A stretch of 64,000 nucleotides of DNA from Penelope pileata (Eukaryota > Chordata > Aves > Galliformes > Cracidae), in contig WBMW01004029.1 of NCBI GenBank assembly GCA_013396635.1, positions 834,825-898,824 of the forward strand, in the 5' to 3' direction. The first letter of the stretch is position 1. Every line of letters begins with the position of its first letter. The position numbers and the translations under genes are program-made. Shown piece by piece: positions 37,512 through 50,665 of the stretch. The notes beneath the pieces were generated by a model. It made no database searches. It saw only the letters and a program-made list of their open reading frames with translations, and had not been told where the DNA came from.

Positions 37512-40500
37512 ATCATGTTAACCATTCTGAAAAGCTGTGAACCCATGGTGTAAAACTATGTATGAAAGGAATTTGTGGAATGAGCAATGGCTGAATTGGT
37601 GTGTAGCTTCCCTTAAAATATACTTCAGAAAAGCACCGACATCTAGCCTATTTAATGTGCATATAAATGTAACAGCTTAATTAGATTAGGCAATCAAGTT
37701 CTCAAAATAACAGCACATCCTGACTACATGTCATGCACTGATTAGGGTTGCAACTGAAATTTATATACTATGTCAAGTTTGCAGTGAAATAACAGCTTTA
37801 ACAACCTAAAATATTTCCTTTTGTCTATAATATCTGTTACTAAAATGCAGGGCTTAAAGTCAACATTGATTTTGTTTGGATAACTAAATTTCAAGATTGA
37901 CGGCCTCCATCCTCTCTCTATATTTTTAGGTTGTTTCATGTCCGTTTCTTCTGTTGCTGCTTCTTTACGTCCTTCATGTTCAAAGTAAGGGGGATATCCC
38001 ATAGATGAGGCACACCAGAATGACGTGGAATGTTACCGGAGAGTATTTGCACTGCTGTAACAGTTACTCGAATTTTTACAAAATGCAAAGTACTTTAAAA
38101 TTATGTGCGTGAAAAAGCAAAAACCCATACTACGAGCTTGTAATGCCTTCAGCTTGACTTGACAGGACCATACAGCTTGCCTTTCTGTAGCAAAGGAAGC
38201 ACGCAAGACTTTCAATTCAGGCAATCTGCATTACTGACAGAAGAAAAGAACTTCACACAACTACTCAAGGTTGTGTTGCCCTGGAGGAATCACTCAATGC
38301 AATTTGTCAAGAGTCAGGAAAGTGCTTTAATGGACAATTTGCTTCAAATGACTACAGATATTGAAGAGTAAAGGACTAGAGACAAGAATTAAAAATAGGA
38401 GTTAACTCAGATAAATTTAATTCTTAATGATTAACAAAATTTAAAGTTTTATTCTAAAACAACAAATGAAAAAAAATCCTTTTCTTACATTTCTGTGGTT
38501 TGCCACATTCAGTCCACCAAACGCTTGAGAAAACTTCTATATGTGGTGTTAATGAAGTACACACATTTTAACACTACTACTCAAATCATGGAAGTAAAAC
38601 CAGATATTTTTGTTTTCAAGTCATAGTTCAAAAAAAAACACCAAAAATCTCTCCAAAATCAAATTAAATAAATGAGTAAAAACAAGCGCTAAGGCTAATT
38701 TTGATTGCAGAGCTTTTACCCTGTCCTGGCAAATAGTCTCACGTGTAGTAGTTCAGTATCATACAGTACTGACAACTGGTGCATCAATAACAAAGAGGAA
38801 TACAAAATTCAGATAAAAATACACAATTTGAATATATGTACTATAGATAATGAAACCATGTGTCATTAGCTTTGAAGACAATTCTTTGCCACCCTATTTT
38901 TTCCTAGTTGCAGTGCTGAGAATGGAAACACGTAACTACCTATCAGCCAAAGAACAAGAGCATTCCATTACACTACAGCAAGTAATTGACTGTTCAAGTC
39001 AAAGGAAAAATATGCCTAAACACCATGGTTAAAGACAACTGTAACTGTGGTACATGTTCATTATTTCCCCTGCCCCCTCAAAAACAGACAAAGAACACTA
39101 ACAAAATCCCACCTCACCATCTAATTTTAATTATCTCTTTGCATATTCAGGTATATTCATCTACGAACATAGGATGAACATTCACACTACCTTGATAGCC
39201 TCGTTAAAGGTTCTAAGCATAGTTTCCATTATTTCAAGTAATAGTAAGTTGAGAACTTAATTTTTTCCAGAACTTCATTTCTAGACTATTCCTGTTTCTG
39301 CTCTTTAGAAAACAAAGAGCAATTGGTGATGTAGGTACAAATATATGGGCTGTAAGACTAGCATATTTTTGTTGACCAGTGCCCACTGTTTTATCAAACT
39401 CAAGAATTAGTGTGGGATTTCTTCTGAGAAAAGCTTTTTTCCCCCCCATTATGTTTACTTCCAAATTCACCAAGTCTTTAAGGATTAAGTTTCCCCTCCA
39501 ACTTAATTCATTTTCTCTTTTAAGCAACAGTGCTAGAAGGAAATTGATTGTCACAGCATTTCTGGTGCAGCAGGAGTGAGAGAGACAAGGAATCTCATCA
39601 GAACTTACGGTCATCTTGTCACAACAATCATCAAATCAAAAGTTTCACGCTTCAGATTCGCTCTTACTAGTTAAATTATATGCTTATTTGCCTTTGTATT
39701 ATGATAGTCCTGTAGATATTCTTCCAGAATGTCAATTTTCCTGTGAACAACCAGGATATATTGGGATTTTTGAGCAAAAGAGAACATGTTAGGAATGAAC
39801 AAAAGAACAAAAAAGACCTTTGACTGTACCCTTTAATAGCTGCTAAGTAAATCCACAATCATTGGACGCTGTTCTGTAGGCCAAGTGAAATACAACCGAT
39901 CAACAAGTTTGATAAAAAGCAGTTGATCAATGACAGCGTAGGAGGAAGCACAATGGTTCTCATACACTTTAAGTACTAAATCACTATAAAACTTTTTTTT
40001 TTAAACTTATCTGGCATAACGAACAGCTAAAAATTAGACCAAAACCATATGGAGGGGAATAAAGGGTAGAGCACAACGTGAATTTTATTATGAAGAACCA
40101 TATGCTACACTTAGTGTCCGTGATGACTTTCTATTTCACCACAGATGATGACTATAAATTAGCTCCGTGGAGGTGAGGGCTCTGTTGCTCTAGTATCAAA
40201 TGATCTTCAACACAGTAAAATACTGTTTTCCTTTATCACATAGAGGATGCTGTATTATCTGTACTGCAAATCAATTTTTTACTGTTATGGACAATAATTT
40301 TAAGAAATGTTATCGAAGTAGCTGTTTGGCAATGCCTAAAGCACAGCTCAATAAACCACATAAAGACCAGAGCTGCTTAGAGTTCCCTGTCCGGCTTATG
40401 TGGTATCTGCTAGACAATACTGTCAAGTAGAAAGACACCATCAACTCCACTAGAACCTAAATTATTAGATTTTAGTGATGAAACTTAAGTCGACAACGTT

Positions 40501-41000
40501 AAAACTTTTGTCATTACTGCTCATGTAAACATCATGGAACTCAAAAAAATTTTCACAACTGCACAGCTATTCCTAATATTATTTGGAATCTGCCTCTGCC
40601 ATTGCAACCAGGTGGCTCAAAGCAAATGTAACTAATATAATATAAAGGAAAAACCTCTCCTGAGGGTCTATCTACTTCAGTGTTCCTGTCCTCGAACGGC
40701 GTAACCAAACATGGATGAACAATACTGAAAACTTAAAATTTGGACCTAGAAAAGGACACTATCACTGAATATTAACCTCTTTAGTCTTTTTAAGCGAGAT
40801 AAAGATTTCAGTTACGCAGCATCTTAAAGCAAATTAACTATTGGAAGTCATATTCCTGCCAATTTGCACAGCGTCTTTATGTCTGTTAATGAGCTAGTTC
40901 CAGTGCCTCAGAGATGCTTTCATGCTCATCTCATTTAATCCCATAATGATTGTGCCTCCACTAGGGCAAGTTGTACGAATTTTGAAAACAGAGGTGTAAT

Positions 41001-41107
41001 AGATAAGGAGGGGGAAAAAAGGAGGGGAAAACAGCAAAGAAGGTGGAAGGGTGAAGCCAAAAGAGATAAAAGAGAAAAAGGGGAAAGAAAGAAGGAAAAA
41101 GAAAAGA
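41001..41107. repeat. Purine-rich (GA) tract
   Basis: Over about 107 bases the plus strand is almost entirely A and G, interrupted only by a few T and C. It is irregular rather than a strict tandem repeat. Such homopurine tracts are prone to triplex (H-DNA) formation and polymerase slippage; whether this one does so is inference. Confidence 0.8.
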
Positions 41108-41274
41108 ATTTACATAATAGTAAATACAATAGCATGGTTCAAAGGTGGGATCTGCTTGGCTTCTATCTAGCAATTCAATTTGATAACCCAAAACAGGAAC
41201 ATGTAATGCAAACCAGTTAAAGGGAATGTATGAATTTGTTTTCCTATAAAACCTGCATCACAGACTTTATTTTA

Positions 41275-41660
41275 GTTTTGTAACTGCAGCTTAGAAATAT
41301 AAATAAATCTCATTTTACTGCTGCAGACAGAAGCTAAGAGCAAGAGGAGCTCATGCAAATTATGTGACTGCACCTGTGAATATAACAATTCCATTAACAC
41401 AGCCCACACTTCACTGTTGCCCTTCGTTTGGCTTTGCTCTCCAGGGCATCTGGAGGGGGCACTCTCAAAAGGGCTGCTGTCTTCCTGCAGTCTGTCGAAA
41501 AGTAAAATTCAGTGAAATGCTCTCATTAATGCACTTCTAATGAAACATTAGACGTGCTGAGGCAGAAAGTAGGTAGAGCGTTTAAAAGTAGTCTAAGCAA
41601 AATGAAAAAAAAGGTCATTTTTTAATTGAGCAACCTGCATATAGGATGAAGTTCTCTTAA
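41275..41660. promoter_or_regulatory. Candidate conserved non-coding element (motif-based guess)
   Basis: A repeat-free stretch with a perfect octamer ATGCAAAT (41353-41360, POU-factor site). Several TAAT/ATTA cores cluster at 41521-41552, around a GC-richer middle. The arrangement resembles POU/homeodomain-bound enhancers of vertebrate developmental genes. Nothing in a single sequence can prove conservation, so confidence is low. Confidence 0.25.
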
Positions 41661-44233
41661 ATACATTCTCATTTCTATAAATAACAATTAGTAGCAATTA
41701 GCAGCAAGTACACCTAACTTGCATTTCTGGAACTGTTGCGTATAGAAATAATACTGTTCGTCACCTGTTTCAAGATGTAATACATTAATACACTTGCAGT
41801 AAGTTTACTGACACGTTATAGGAATAAAGCCAAAATATTTCTCACTGATTTCATACAACATCTCTTTTCACACCTGTTGGCTCTCTTTTTTTTCTTTTTT
41901 TTTCTCCGCATTTCAGGAATAGTGATTGTAATAGACTAAATCTGAGCAGAACTGGCAAAATAAATAGTCAGAATAAATGGAACACCTAATCTAACTCATG
42001 CAGTATAATTTGCTATACCTCCAACTACAGCCACTGATCTAATATGCTAACAAGCTAAACCCAGCTACTGTACCTAAGCAACAACTGTTACTGCCTTAAA
42101 CACCATTCTAATCCAACAGTGAGGCTGCAATTGCATTTGTTCAATTAAAACTTAAAATTGTCTGATGGTGTCAATTTGCTATCAGCAAAGTGTGATGCAC
42201 AAACAGTTTAAGCTATTTCTTTTTAAGAACCTCTGAATGATGAGAGATTTGAATTATAGAGCTTACGTCTCCTTTAGTGTCAACATGACTCCAAGACATA
42301 CATCTTAATAAAATACTTGTTATAACTTTACATACACTAAAATAGTTTAAACTAGCTTATGTTTTCAGTTAATGTATTTTTACATTATTCATAGATCACG
42401 ACCACAGAGAATCAGGTACCACTGCTCCAGGGACACATAAGAAATCAATTTTAGTCTCCCAAGTCCTGCAGGTCACTTTTGAAGTGATGTCATTCTCAGA
42501 AACCTTTACCATCACATTAGATTAACACTGTCTATGGTTACTATTTACCTTCAACAGATTAAAGCTCCAAATTCAAATCTTTCTCATTATAGACCAGATT
42601 AATTTGTTCCAAATTTGGAAACTACTTTTCCCCTCCTGTAAGTTGTTGGTTTAGTTAACTAAGTTTTGAATAAATCAAAGCATGTTGTGTAAGAAAATGA
42701 ATGGCCTAATTAAAGTACAAGTATTATTTAAACCAGGCAGCTGTCATATGGAAGTAACAATAAGGTCAACACGATAAGTTTTGTCTGCTATGACAAATTA
42801 CAATTTATATAACATCAGCTTAAAAGCAAAGCATCTCAGATAAGTCATGTATTGTTATATTTAAATATGAATTCAATATTTCTGTTCATTAAGGATTTGG
42901 GGCTGATTATCCTTAGCACTCAGTGAATTAATTAGATTGAACCAAGTAAATTGTTCAAAATGAAACCTAATCAAGTTCCCTAATAGAACAGGACATTTGT
43001 TTCCCTCCCCAGCCCCCAAACACATACAGCAGTGCTGCGTAAGAGCTATACCATACAGCATCTCCCAGGGCACTCCACTCTCCTACTTCAACCACGCACC
43101 ACAGCTTGAGCGACTTTCAGTGGTTTCTGAATAGCCTAATCAATACCTTGGATGGAGGAAAATGCCATTCCAAAAGCCATGTGTTACTGCAGTATAATTT
43201 AAGATGAATCTGCATGGAAGATAAACAACACACTGCTCCTTTAAACTAAGTAGAGACATAGACCAACAGCAGCTTGTTTTATCCCAAAACACAGACGTTA
43301 ATGGGACCCGGTTATCAACTCTCATGTCTTGCACCATTCCTCAATGAGTGCAGTCGCTGAAAATTTCCTTGGGTTTCAACTCTAGAAAGCTAAGAGATGT
43401 AGTTATGATGCTTTTCCTCATTGCCAACAATTACAACATTGCCTTCTTTCACTACCTGTGACTGTCCCACTCCAGTTTTTATTCGTCTGGTAGCCTTGTT
43501 GTTGGTGACAGCAAAGAGCTTTTCTCCTTGGAAAGACAGTTTATTACATTTTTGCAGCCCTCAGACTATCTCTGAGGACTTCATTTAGGCTTCAGTTTGT
43601 TCTTACTAGATAAGAAATGAAGGCATCTTCTCAGTTCAAGAGAACAAACATTCATTACATCATTCAGTGATAATTTAATACAGATATTAATTCTGATGGC
43701 CACTGATTGTGTTGTTAACAGTCCATGAGTTACAGCCCGGAAACTCTCACTTATCACTCATTTTTCAAAGACCACACTAACACCCAGAAAAGATCTGCAA
43801 AACTCCACCACCACAAAACGGAGCTCAGACCACCTCCATTTTACTATCAGAAGTTCATCTAGCTGCAATTGATAGGAATACCAAGAAGACAGAGTGCCTG
43901 GCACTCTACCCACTGGAAAGTCTCACATGCTTTATGCTGCGCAAAATCAGGACGAAAGCCAACAAATTGCAGGATTTTTAACCTAGATAAAGGGATTTTA
44001 TATGTCTTAAACTAACCTGATTCATCTAAGCGCATTAAAAATAATCACGGTATATGCTATTATCACTACAAAATGCTCTAGCAAACCAGTCTGGTATAAG
44101 GGCTGCACAGCAGGGCTTGGGTTCTCTCTGCACCATTTACTATGCTTGCAGAGGCTGGGGCAAAACTTTCCAACACAAGTGAAAGTTTTGTTATTTACTT
44201 TCAGAAAGCCAGAATTGTGCAAATACGTACATA

Positions 44234-44763
44234 GGTTGCTCTGAACATAATGCCTCCTACTTATTTCCGTGAAAACTAGAACAGATAGAAAAAGCACCAT
44301 AACACCATTTGATAGAGCATTTTCAGCTACTAAACACCTTTTCAACACAGTCACCACCACTAGTTGTGCATTTTTGCTGGTGATGAACAAGAGCCTGCAT
44401 GCCGCACTTGTAAACATCTGCACCAGCAGAGGTGACCACTGTCACTGTCACCACTGCTGAAACCCCTCACTGTGCTCACAGCCACTGTTTGGTCTCCATA
44501 AACATTCAGCAAGCGTCAATGAATGTCGATGGGTGCCATTTTTTCTGCATGGAGGAATTCAGTGACACACTTTTGCTTCATTCCCATTTCTATGTCAGAC
44601 ACCATTGGGTCAGGGTGCCCCCCTGCTGCCATCTGTCACACAACAATAAAATGTAGTGGAATATTGGTGGGAAGGTTCAACCACTACCACCATACCACCA
44701 ACATCCCCCTCTGATATCACGGACCAAAAGAATAACATAGGAGGCATTGCTTTTGGAGCAACT
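44234..44763 (-). mobile_element. Non-autonomous mariner (Galluhop/Mariner1_GG-like), both ends present
   Basis: The left end GGTTGCTCTGAACATAATGC and the right end pair as terminal inverted repeats: the reverse complement of the right end reads AGTTGCTCCAAAAGCAATGC, followed in both by CTCCTA. TA at 44232-44233 precedes the element, as mariner target preference requires; the right flank reads CT, so the second TA has mutated or my end is off by a base or two. On the minus strand, 44602-44519 encodes KCVTEFLHAEKMAPIDIH (transposase helix-turn-helix). 44430-44384 encodes SAGADVYKCGMQALVH (transposase C-terminus). The DD34D catalytic core between them is deleted. The length of about 530 bases fits a MITE-like derivative, mobilised in trans and now inactive. 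Confidence 0.9.
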
Positions 44764-45234
44764 CTCACACATTTAAGGCATTTGTACAGTTATTCCACTG
44801 GTGTTACAAAATGATCAAGTATTCAAGGACTGTCTAAAGAGGCTGGGGGAAGGAAAATGCTCTTGAACAAGCAGAAATTTAAATTGGAAAAAAATGGACA
44901 ACTGCAAGCTTATAAAGATTATCAAGTCAGTAATTTTTCAGCTGTAGAAGACACGCTATGCTCCGTCTGTAACATAGACAATTTTTGTTACACTGAGGAT
45001 GGACAGAAAGTTGCATCCTAAGCAGGTAATTATAATAAAATAAAAAGCAGCTCTGCCTTTAAGAGCTTTTCACAGATAATTACTCCATATTACATCATCA
45101 CAATCATTGTTATCTTCTACACTGGAAAATTATTTCTCCAACAGCTATAACATGGTAGCAAGCAGATACTTAGCAACATTATTCAACGCTCAACCATTAC
45201 CAACATTTAAGAAGTTCTGGGACAAAACTCTTCG

Positions 45235-45480
45235 GCAGCCACTTAAATTGGTCATAATTATTTGATAGCAGATAATTAAGTAATTAACTTTAATACTGTC
45301 ATAAAAGCATTGTGAAAATTTGTTACAAAGCCGAGTGTAGTTGACAGACTGCAGGCTGTATCTTTGGCAATTAGTCCCTGTTTCCCTTTATAAGCACAAA
45401 GCTTTTGCTTTCACGTGGCCCACAGCGAGTAATTTTGTGACAATTATCTTCTTGCAAGAAGAGATGAAACAAAGACACCA
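45235..45480. promoter_or_regulatory. Candidate conserved non-coding element (homeodomain-core cluster)
   Basis: A repeat-free stretch with dense homeodomain cores: CATAATTA (45253-45260), GATAATTAAGTAATTAAC (45271-45288) and GCAATTAG further on. There is also a CACGTG E-box-like core near 45414 and AATTTTGTGACAATTATC near 45431. It lies between a mariner copy and a CR1 tail. Clustering of TAATTA cores is typical of developmental enhancers, but conservation cannot be judged from one genome. Confidence 0.28.
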
Positions 45481-45571
45481 GGAAACCTTAATCCGTATGT
45501 TTCATGGAACCAAAGTACAATATGAGTAGCAGGGGAAACATATATACACGCACAAAAACACACGTATATTT

Positions 45572-45668
45572 GTTCTAGTGAGCGGTGTCCTTGCCCAAGG
45601 CAGAGGGGTTGGAACAAGATGATCTCTAAGGTCCCTTCCAACCTGAACCATTCTATGATTCTATGATA
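45572..45668 (+). mobile_element. CR1 LINE, short and well preserved 3' tail
   Basis: It runs from TTCTAGTGAGCGGTGTCCTT through GGGTTGGAACAAGATGATCT and AAGGTCCCTTCCAACCTGAA. It ends in the canonical 8-bp direct repeat tail ATTCTATGATTCTATGAT. Only about 97 bases were inserted. The intact tail repeats suggest a comparatively young copy. A CA/TA-rich simple stretch (45539-45570) abuts its 5' truncation point. Confidence 0.92.
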
Positions 45669-48600
45669 TTATATTTATGTTATTTTTTGAGAGAGAGAAG
45701 AAAATCCATGTAACTTCGCTGGTCGAGATGGAAAAAAACAGCAAACCCCACTCTGAAAAAGCTTGACATGGAGTCTCTTCAAAATAGGCCTTTTGGAACA
45801 CAACCAGAAGTCAGGATGGAGAGACTGTATCTAGAAAATTGATGGCAAACAGGATTAATCGTTCTTGCTGTTTATAGCAGTACGATTTCATGGGAGAATA
45901 TATACACATGCAGGCAAGGGTTACTGCAGATCTCAGCCACAATCCAACTTGTAAAATACCAAGCTTCTAATAGACCAGGAAACCTGAGTTTAAGTATGTT
46001 CTACATCCAGTTTTACAGCATGCTGGAGATGCTCTCAGGAGCACAGGAGGCTTTTGCAGCAAAGTAACGTAGACAGAAACAATCCATCCCCAGAACAAAC
46101 GTCTGAGGTGCTCAAGAATTTTTGTGCATTGATTGTGCGTGGGTTGGAGATACTTTATTGCATTTATTTTCATGCTTTTTAGTTTTAAGTGATGTATTGA
46201 TTGATTTTACTGTCATATATAAACTGTAAACTCAGACGTCTGAGAATAGAGAGCTAAAAAATATAAGGTACTACCTCACTCCTTTACAAAGGATATATGT
46301 TTTGAAGAAAGGAAACGCACAACCAATCAGGAAAACAAGCTACCCTTGTACTCATAATAGAGAGAATAGCATTAACTCTAATTTAACTTCTAAAAAAAGC
46401 ACAACCTTTATATTAACTCTGTTTAGGAAACCATTCTACTAAAAAATGTTTAGAATATTGCTCAGAAAATCCCCCAGCATCTGTGTTTCTGAGTAGAAAG
46501 AGCAGAAATTGTGTGCACATCTCCATGCAATCGCAATTTAACGCTCAGCTGCAAAGTGGCTCATTTTCTGTGGCTGACGCACAGCTTGGTATTTGACATA
46601 TTAAAAATAAAAGTACCAAATACTAGAATAAAATTGCTCTAATGCTAGGCAACCAGATTTATTTAAACAAAAGAGGGAGTTTGACCACAGTAGTCCAACA
46701 TCACCTCCTGCAGCAGCTTCCAAAGTTAGCAGCACAAGTGGAACAAAAGTGAGCGAAGTAGGTGAAGGACAAACCAAGAAAGAGAGATCCATTGCCAGGT
46801 GTTAGACAAGTTAACAGTTAAGCAATATCTCCCCTTGCTTCCTGTACAGACAATGGCATCTGAGCAATATTAACAATGATTGAGCAATACAGAAGGTTTT
46901 CAAATAGTTTTTCAGCATTAATAAAATGACGAAGAATGTATAGGAATACAGTAGATTTGACTGGTAAAATTGGAAAAGAAAGTAAGAATGCTTTCAAAGA
47001 ATTATTCAAGTGATTTCTATTTCAGTAATAATTAAATATACATTTCATTTCCACTTCCAGCATCACTAGGCACTTCACATAAGAAGCATTTCAGAAAATT
47101 GCTCATGGCAATGGTCGTATCTCAAGGTAAAGCATTTGTTCCGCCTGCAAAAAAGACATTTCTCAGAAGGACCATTTGAAGGTCATTTCCTTCCACTCCT
47201 CTTCCTTTCTTGAGCCAAGTCAGCATTTTTACTTAATTCTAAGCAAATTTTCATCTGCACTGGGCACATTGTTTTTTTTTCTTTTCAGACGAAGAGCTAA
47301 TTTTAACAAGCTACAGCAAACTCCTGATCCTGAAAATACACATGGCAAATGCCTGATTCGGGTGTCAAAGGCCAGTATTTGAAGATCAGAGGGTGCATTC
47401 CCTGTACAAGCTGTATATGGAGCTGTCACTGAATTGCTACTGTTCCATTCAATTTTATCATTGTATCCCAATAAAAATAAAAACACAAAGATAATTTAGT
47501 AAGAAAATTCCTTTAGAAGAACAATTATGCTAGCAATAACATTTACCTGAGGATGGTTCCTTTCCCAGCTAAAGGATTAGTAAAGCAAATAATGAAATCT
47601 ATCTCTAATTTTATCGTGAAACATAGCCACCTGCACTTGCAGGGTTGCTTGGAGGGTGGGTACAGATCAGCTTTCTGGTCTGTTCAAAGAGCAGCTGAAT
47701 CTGCAAAATCATTTGCAGTGCACAGAAATCGGAATACAAGCACGCTCTAGCTTCCTAGCTCCTGGAACTCTTCCCTACAAGCCCAAAGCAGGTAGTATTG
47801 TTGGTTACTATACTTAATAAGTACAAATCTCCTTCATCATTTGGGATTCTTATAGCCTAATTGTTCCAGCTGGAGAGCGTTATTACAGCTTCATGGATCT
47901 GACAACATAAGCCTCATGGATTCTACAAAGATTGCAGAAATCATTACTGGGAAAAAGTAAGATTAACTCCCTGCAACTTTCCCAGGATTCCCAGGGCAAT
48001 TCAGGTACAGCTCTTCAACAGAAGCCAGCTAACTTGCACAGGACATTGAGTAAGTCAGCACTGGCAATTATAGCTGCATTTTATACTTCTGTTCCAGTTG
48101 CACGAGGCCCTATCACCTACAAAATATATATTATTTATACAATTGGATGAAGCTGAGTGTTGCACAGGAGCTAAATAAAAAATGACAGGGTAAGTAGAAG
48201 CAATGTACATTTAAAATAAATGAAATCTCATACTAAATTAACAATGGAAATACCATCACCAAATTTATATTGTATGAATTACTCTGGTTGGTAACAAAAA
48301 TACAGGATTTTCTATGATAAAATAAAATGAGCAATAATTACGACAAAAAATTACTGGAAGGGGTATTTTTGTTCAAATAAACAGTATTTCCAGTGTGTTC
48401 ACTCAGCCATACAGGTGGTCCAGCAGTTAGAAGGTGAAAAGGGTTTGAGAAGTCATTCTGTTCACGTTCTATACTCACTTCACAGAAGTACAGAATGGTT
48501 ACATCATTGATTATACAACTTTTGTTGCATGAGATCTGGTCTCATATCATCCTAACTGGCAGTCACCTGAATTCTTCTCATTTTCGGTATTCATTTCTGA

Positions 48601-50241
48601 AATTTATTATTTGCTATAATTATAAGGGTAAAGTTTGGAAAAAGTAGATCAGATAACAGCACAGAAAGTGGAGCAAACGGAGCCTATTTTGGAGTCTTGG
48701 AGTATACCAAAATAGTTGGAGTCTTTGTGGCATAATGCAATACCATGCAGTGCTACTGGCAGAATATGGTGACCACCAGTGGCACAGCCATGTTAGTAAG
48801 ATTCTTTACCCCAGATGATCCCTGCTGATATCGTTAACATGACAGTTCTACTGGTGAAGCTAATCCAAGTGAGCTCAATCTTTACAAAGTACACCTTCCA
48901 CCATGCAACAGAGTAGGAAATAGAATTCAATTCTCCAGTAGCACATTCAGACTTGGTCAATGATAGTTTTAATATATCTAGAGTGCACTTTGCATATGCA
49001 TATGTTACCATGTTGTATAAAACAGAGCCTTGTTTGCAGCTTTCATGACTTTCATAGTATCACATGCAAGTATGTGGTGTAGTACACTGATCCATCTCAA
49101 AAAGAGCAGAAAAAATGTTCTTCTATCTACCCTATACGCTGCTCACTCAAAGAGCACACCAACATTTTGCTTTGGTATTATTGAATCTCTCTTCCTACTC
49201 CCCATTTACTCTATTCAAGAAATAATCAGACCTTACCACTACATGAGTCACTTAAGGAACAGAGTTCGTTAATTCGTATCTGTTGCTATATTAAGAGACA
49301 ATGCAAACCACAAATATCCAGTTGAAGTGTCTTGTATGCATTAAATAACTGCTTATTTTTGCTCCGCCTGGTAATTAAGCGCATGCAGAAACAAGCAGAG
49401 TACATGGCATCAGACAGACAATTATTGCTAAGCTTCTATTACATTTTTAGTCATTTTCTAATGACAGAAATTTACATGAAAGATCAATACTCACTATTGT
49501 GTAATATTTGACAGTGTTATACTAAAATTAAAGGGTTAGGTAACATGATTTTTTTCTTTCAGAAGCAGGCAAGTAAGGAAAAACTGCACTGTAAGGAAAA
49601 AGATAAATAAAGCAATAGCTTTTGTGTTTATTCCTTTACTGTTCCTCAAGCACCTTCAAAAGTCCTTCTGCTACTGGTATCAATTCTCAACGTTCCCACC
49701 TCTTTCTAACAGATATTCACCTCAAAATCACATTTGCACCAAATGTATCAAAATTTGCCAAAAAAACAATTGTTCAAAAAAATTGTTCAAGTAGAAAAGC
49801 GCAGTAGAAATTATACATCTTAAAAACATGACTGATGATACAACAAACTGGAGGTCACCAGTTCTGATAACTTTGATGCATTTTGTTGCGATTTGTTTGT
49901 TAATTTGAATTTCAGTGAAAGAATTTGGTAAGAAAAAAGACTTAGACTTCTGTGAAAATTACTTAACAATAAAGTTTCAGCAGTTCTAAAAAAGCAGCAA
50001 AAAAATCTTAAAATATGAACCATACCAAGACATATAGAAAATAAAGGGGGAAAAAAATATCCCTTACAAAGAACTTATAGAAATGTTTTATAAAATTCTG
50101 CCAGCAAGAAAACTGAGTTAATACACTTGGATATATATACACATATGTGCATGTCCATACACACATCATATACACAAACTTCAGATATAAAAGCTAACAT
50201 AAGAGATAAAACAATAACCAGGTCAAACTCGCTTTGTACAC
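45669..50241. other. Non-coding unique DNA
   Basis: 4.6 kb with no recognised gene. Open frames are at most about 85 codons. A hairpin at 48684-48715 and a 10-base direct repeat AATTGTTCAA near 49770-49790 are the only structures noted. The stretch around 49365-49520 contains GGTAATTAAGCGCATGCAG, another homeodomain-like core, but is too weak to call. Confidence 0.65.
48684..48715. repeat. Perfect 9-bp hairpin
   Basis: CTATTTTGG (48684-48692) and its exact reverse complement CCAAAATAG (48707-48715) flank a 14-base loop. The stem is short and AT-rich, so chance is likely in 64 kb. It is not followed by features that would suggest a small RNA. Confidence 0.6.
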
Positions 50242-50273
50242 AAAATCATAGAACGGTTCAGGTTGGAATGACC
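50242..50273 (-). mobile_element. CR1 LINE tail remnant, minus orientation
   Basis: AAAATCATAGAACGGTTCAG followed by GTTGGAATGACC matches the inverted CR1 3' tail (usually ATCATAGAATGGTTTGGGTTGG). Only about 32 bases are recognisable. The 180 bases between it and the CR1 piece at 50457 are not clearly CR1, so I treat the two as separate insertions. Confidence 0.65.
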
Positions 50274-50456
50274 TGCTTTTGATTTCATGAGGCACTCTCA
50301 CTAATATTTTAGACCAGATGCACACTAATTTCTTTCAGATGAAACCAAAGTAGAGAATAGGCCTCAGGAATGCACCTGATGGACTCCAGCTGCAAGAGGC
50401 TTCTCTGTCCATAGGGCCACCCTAGAGCTGGTGTGCAGTTAACAACTGAAAAAAAA

Positions 50457-50665
50457 TCATGGAATCATAATGGTTGGAAAAGACCTCTATGATCATCTAG
50501 TCCAACCTTCCACCTAGCACCAATATTGCTCACTACATCATGCTCCTAAGTACCACATCTAGACGTTTCTTGAGCACCTTCAGGGACAGTGACTCCACCA
50601 CCTCCCTGGGCAGCCTGTTCCAGTGCCCAGCCACTCTTTCAGAGAAGTTTATCCTCATACCTCAT
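50457..50665 (-). mobile_element. CR1 LINE 3' fragment, minus orientation
   Basis: It begins TCATGGAATCATAATGGTTG, then AAAAGACCTCTATGATCATC and TAGTCCAACCTTCCACCTAG. It continues through GTGACTCCACCACCTCCCTG and GGCAGCCTGTTCCAGTGCCC to AGAGAAGTTTATCCTCATAC. The CCAACC-TCCACCTAGCACC wording indicates a different CR1 subfamily from the copy at 32758. It is 5'-truncated. Confidence 0.9.

Larger units (their letters stand above)
36631..44233. other. Non-coding unique DNA
   Basis: About 7.6 kb without recognisable genes or interspersed repeats. A homopolymer T run, a purine tract, a T/C tract at about 41886-41907 and a possible regulatory stretch are the only internal landmarks. The longest frame (minus strand, 39234-39614, 126 codons) is opposed by another open frame on the plus strand and has no domain. 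Confidence 0.65.
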
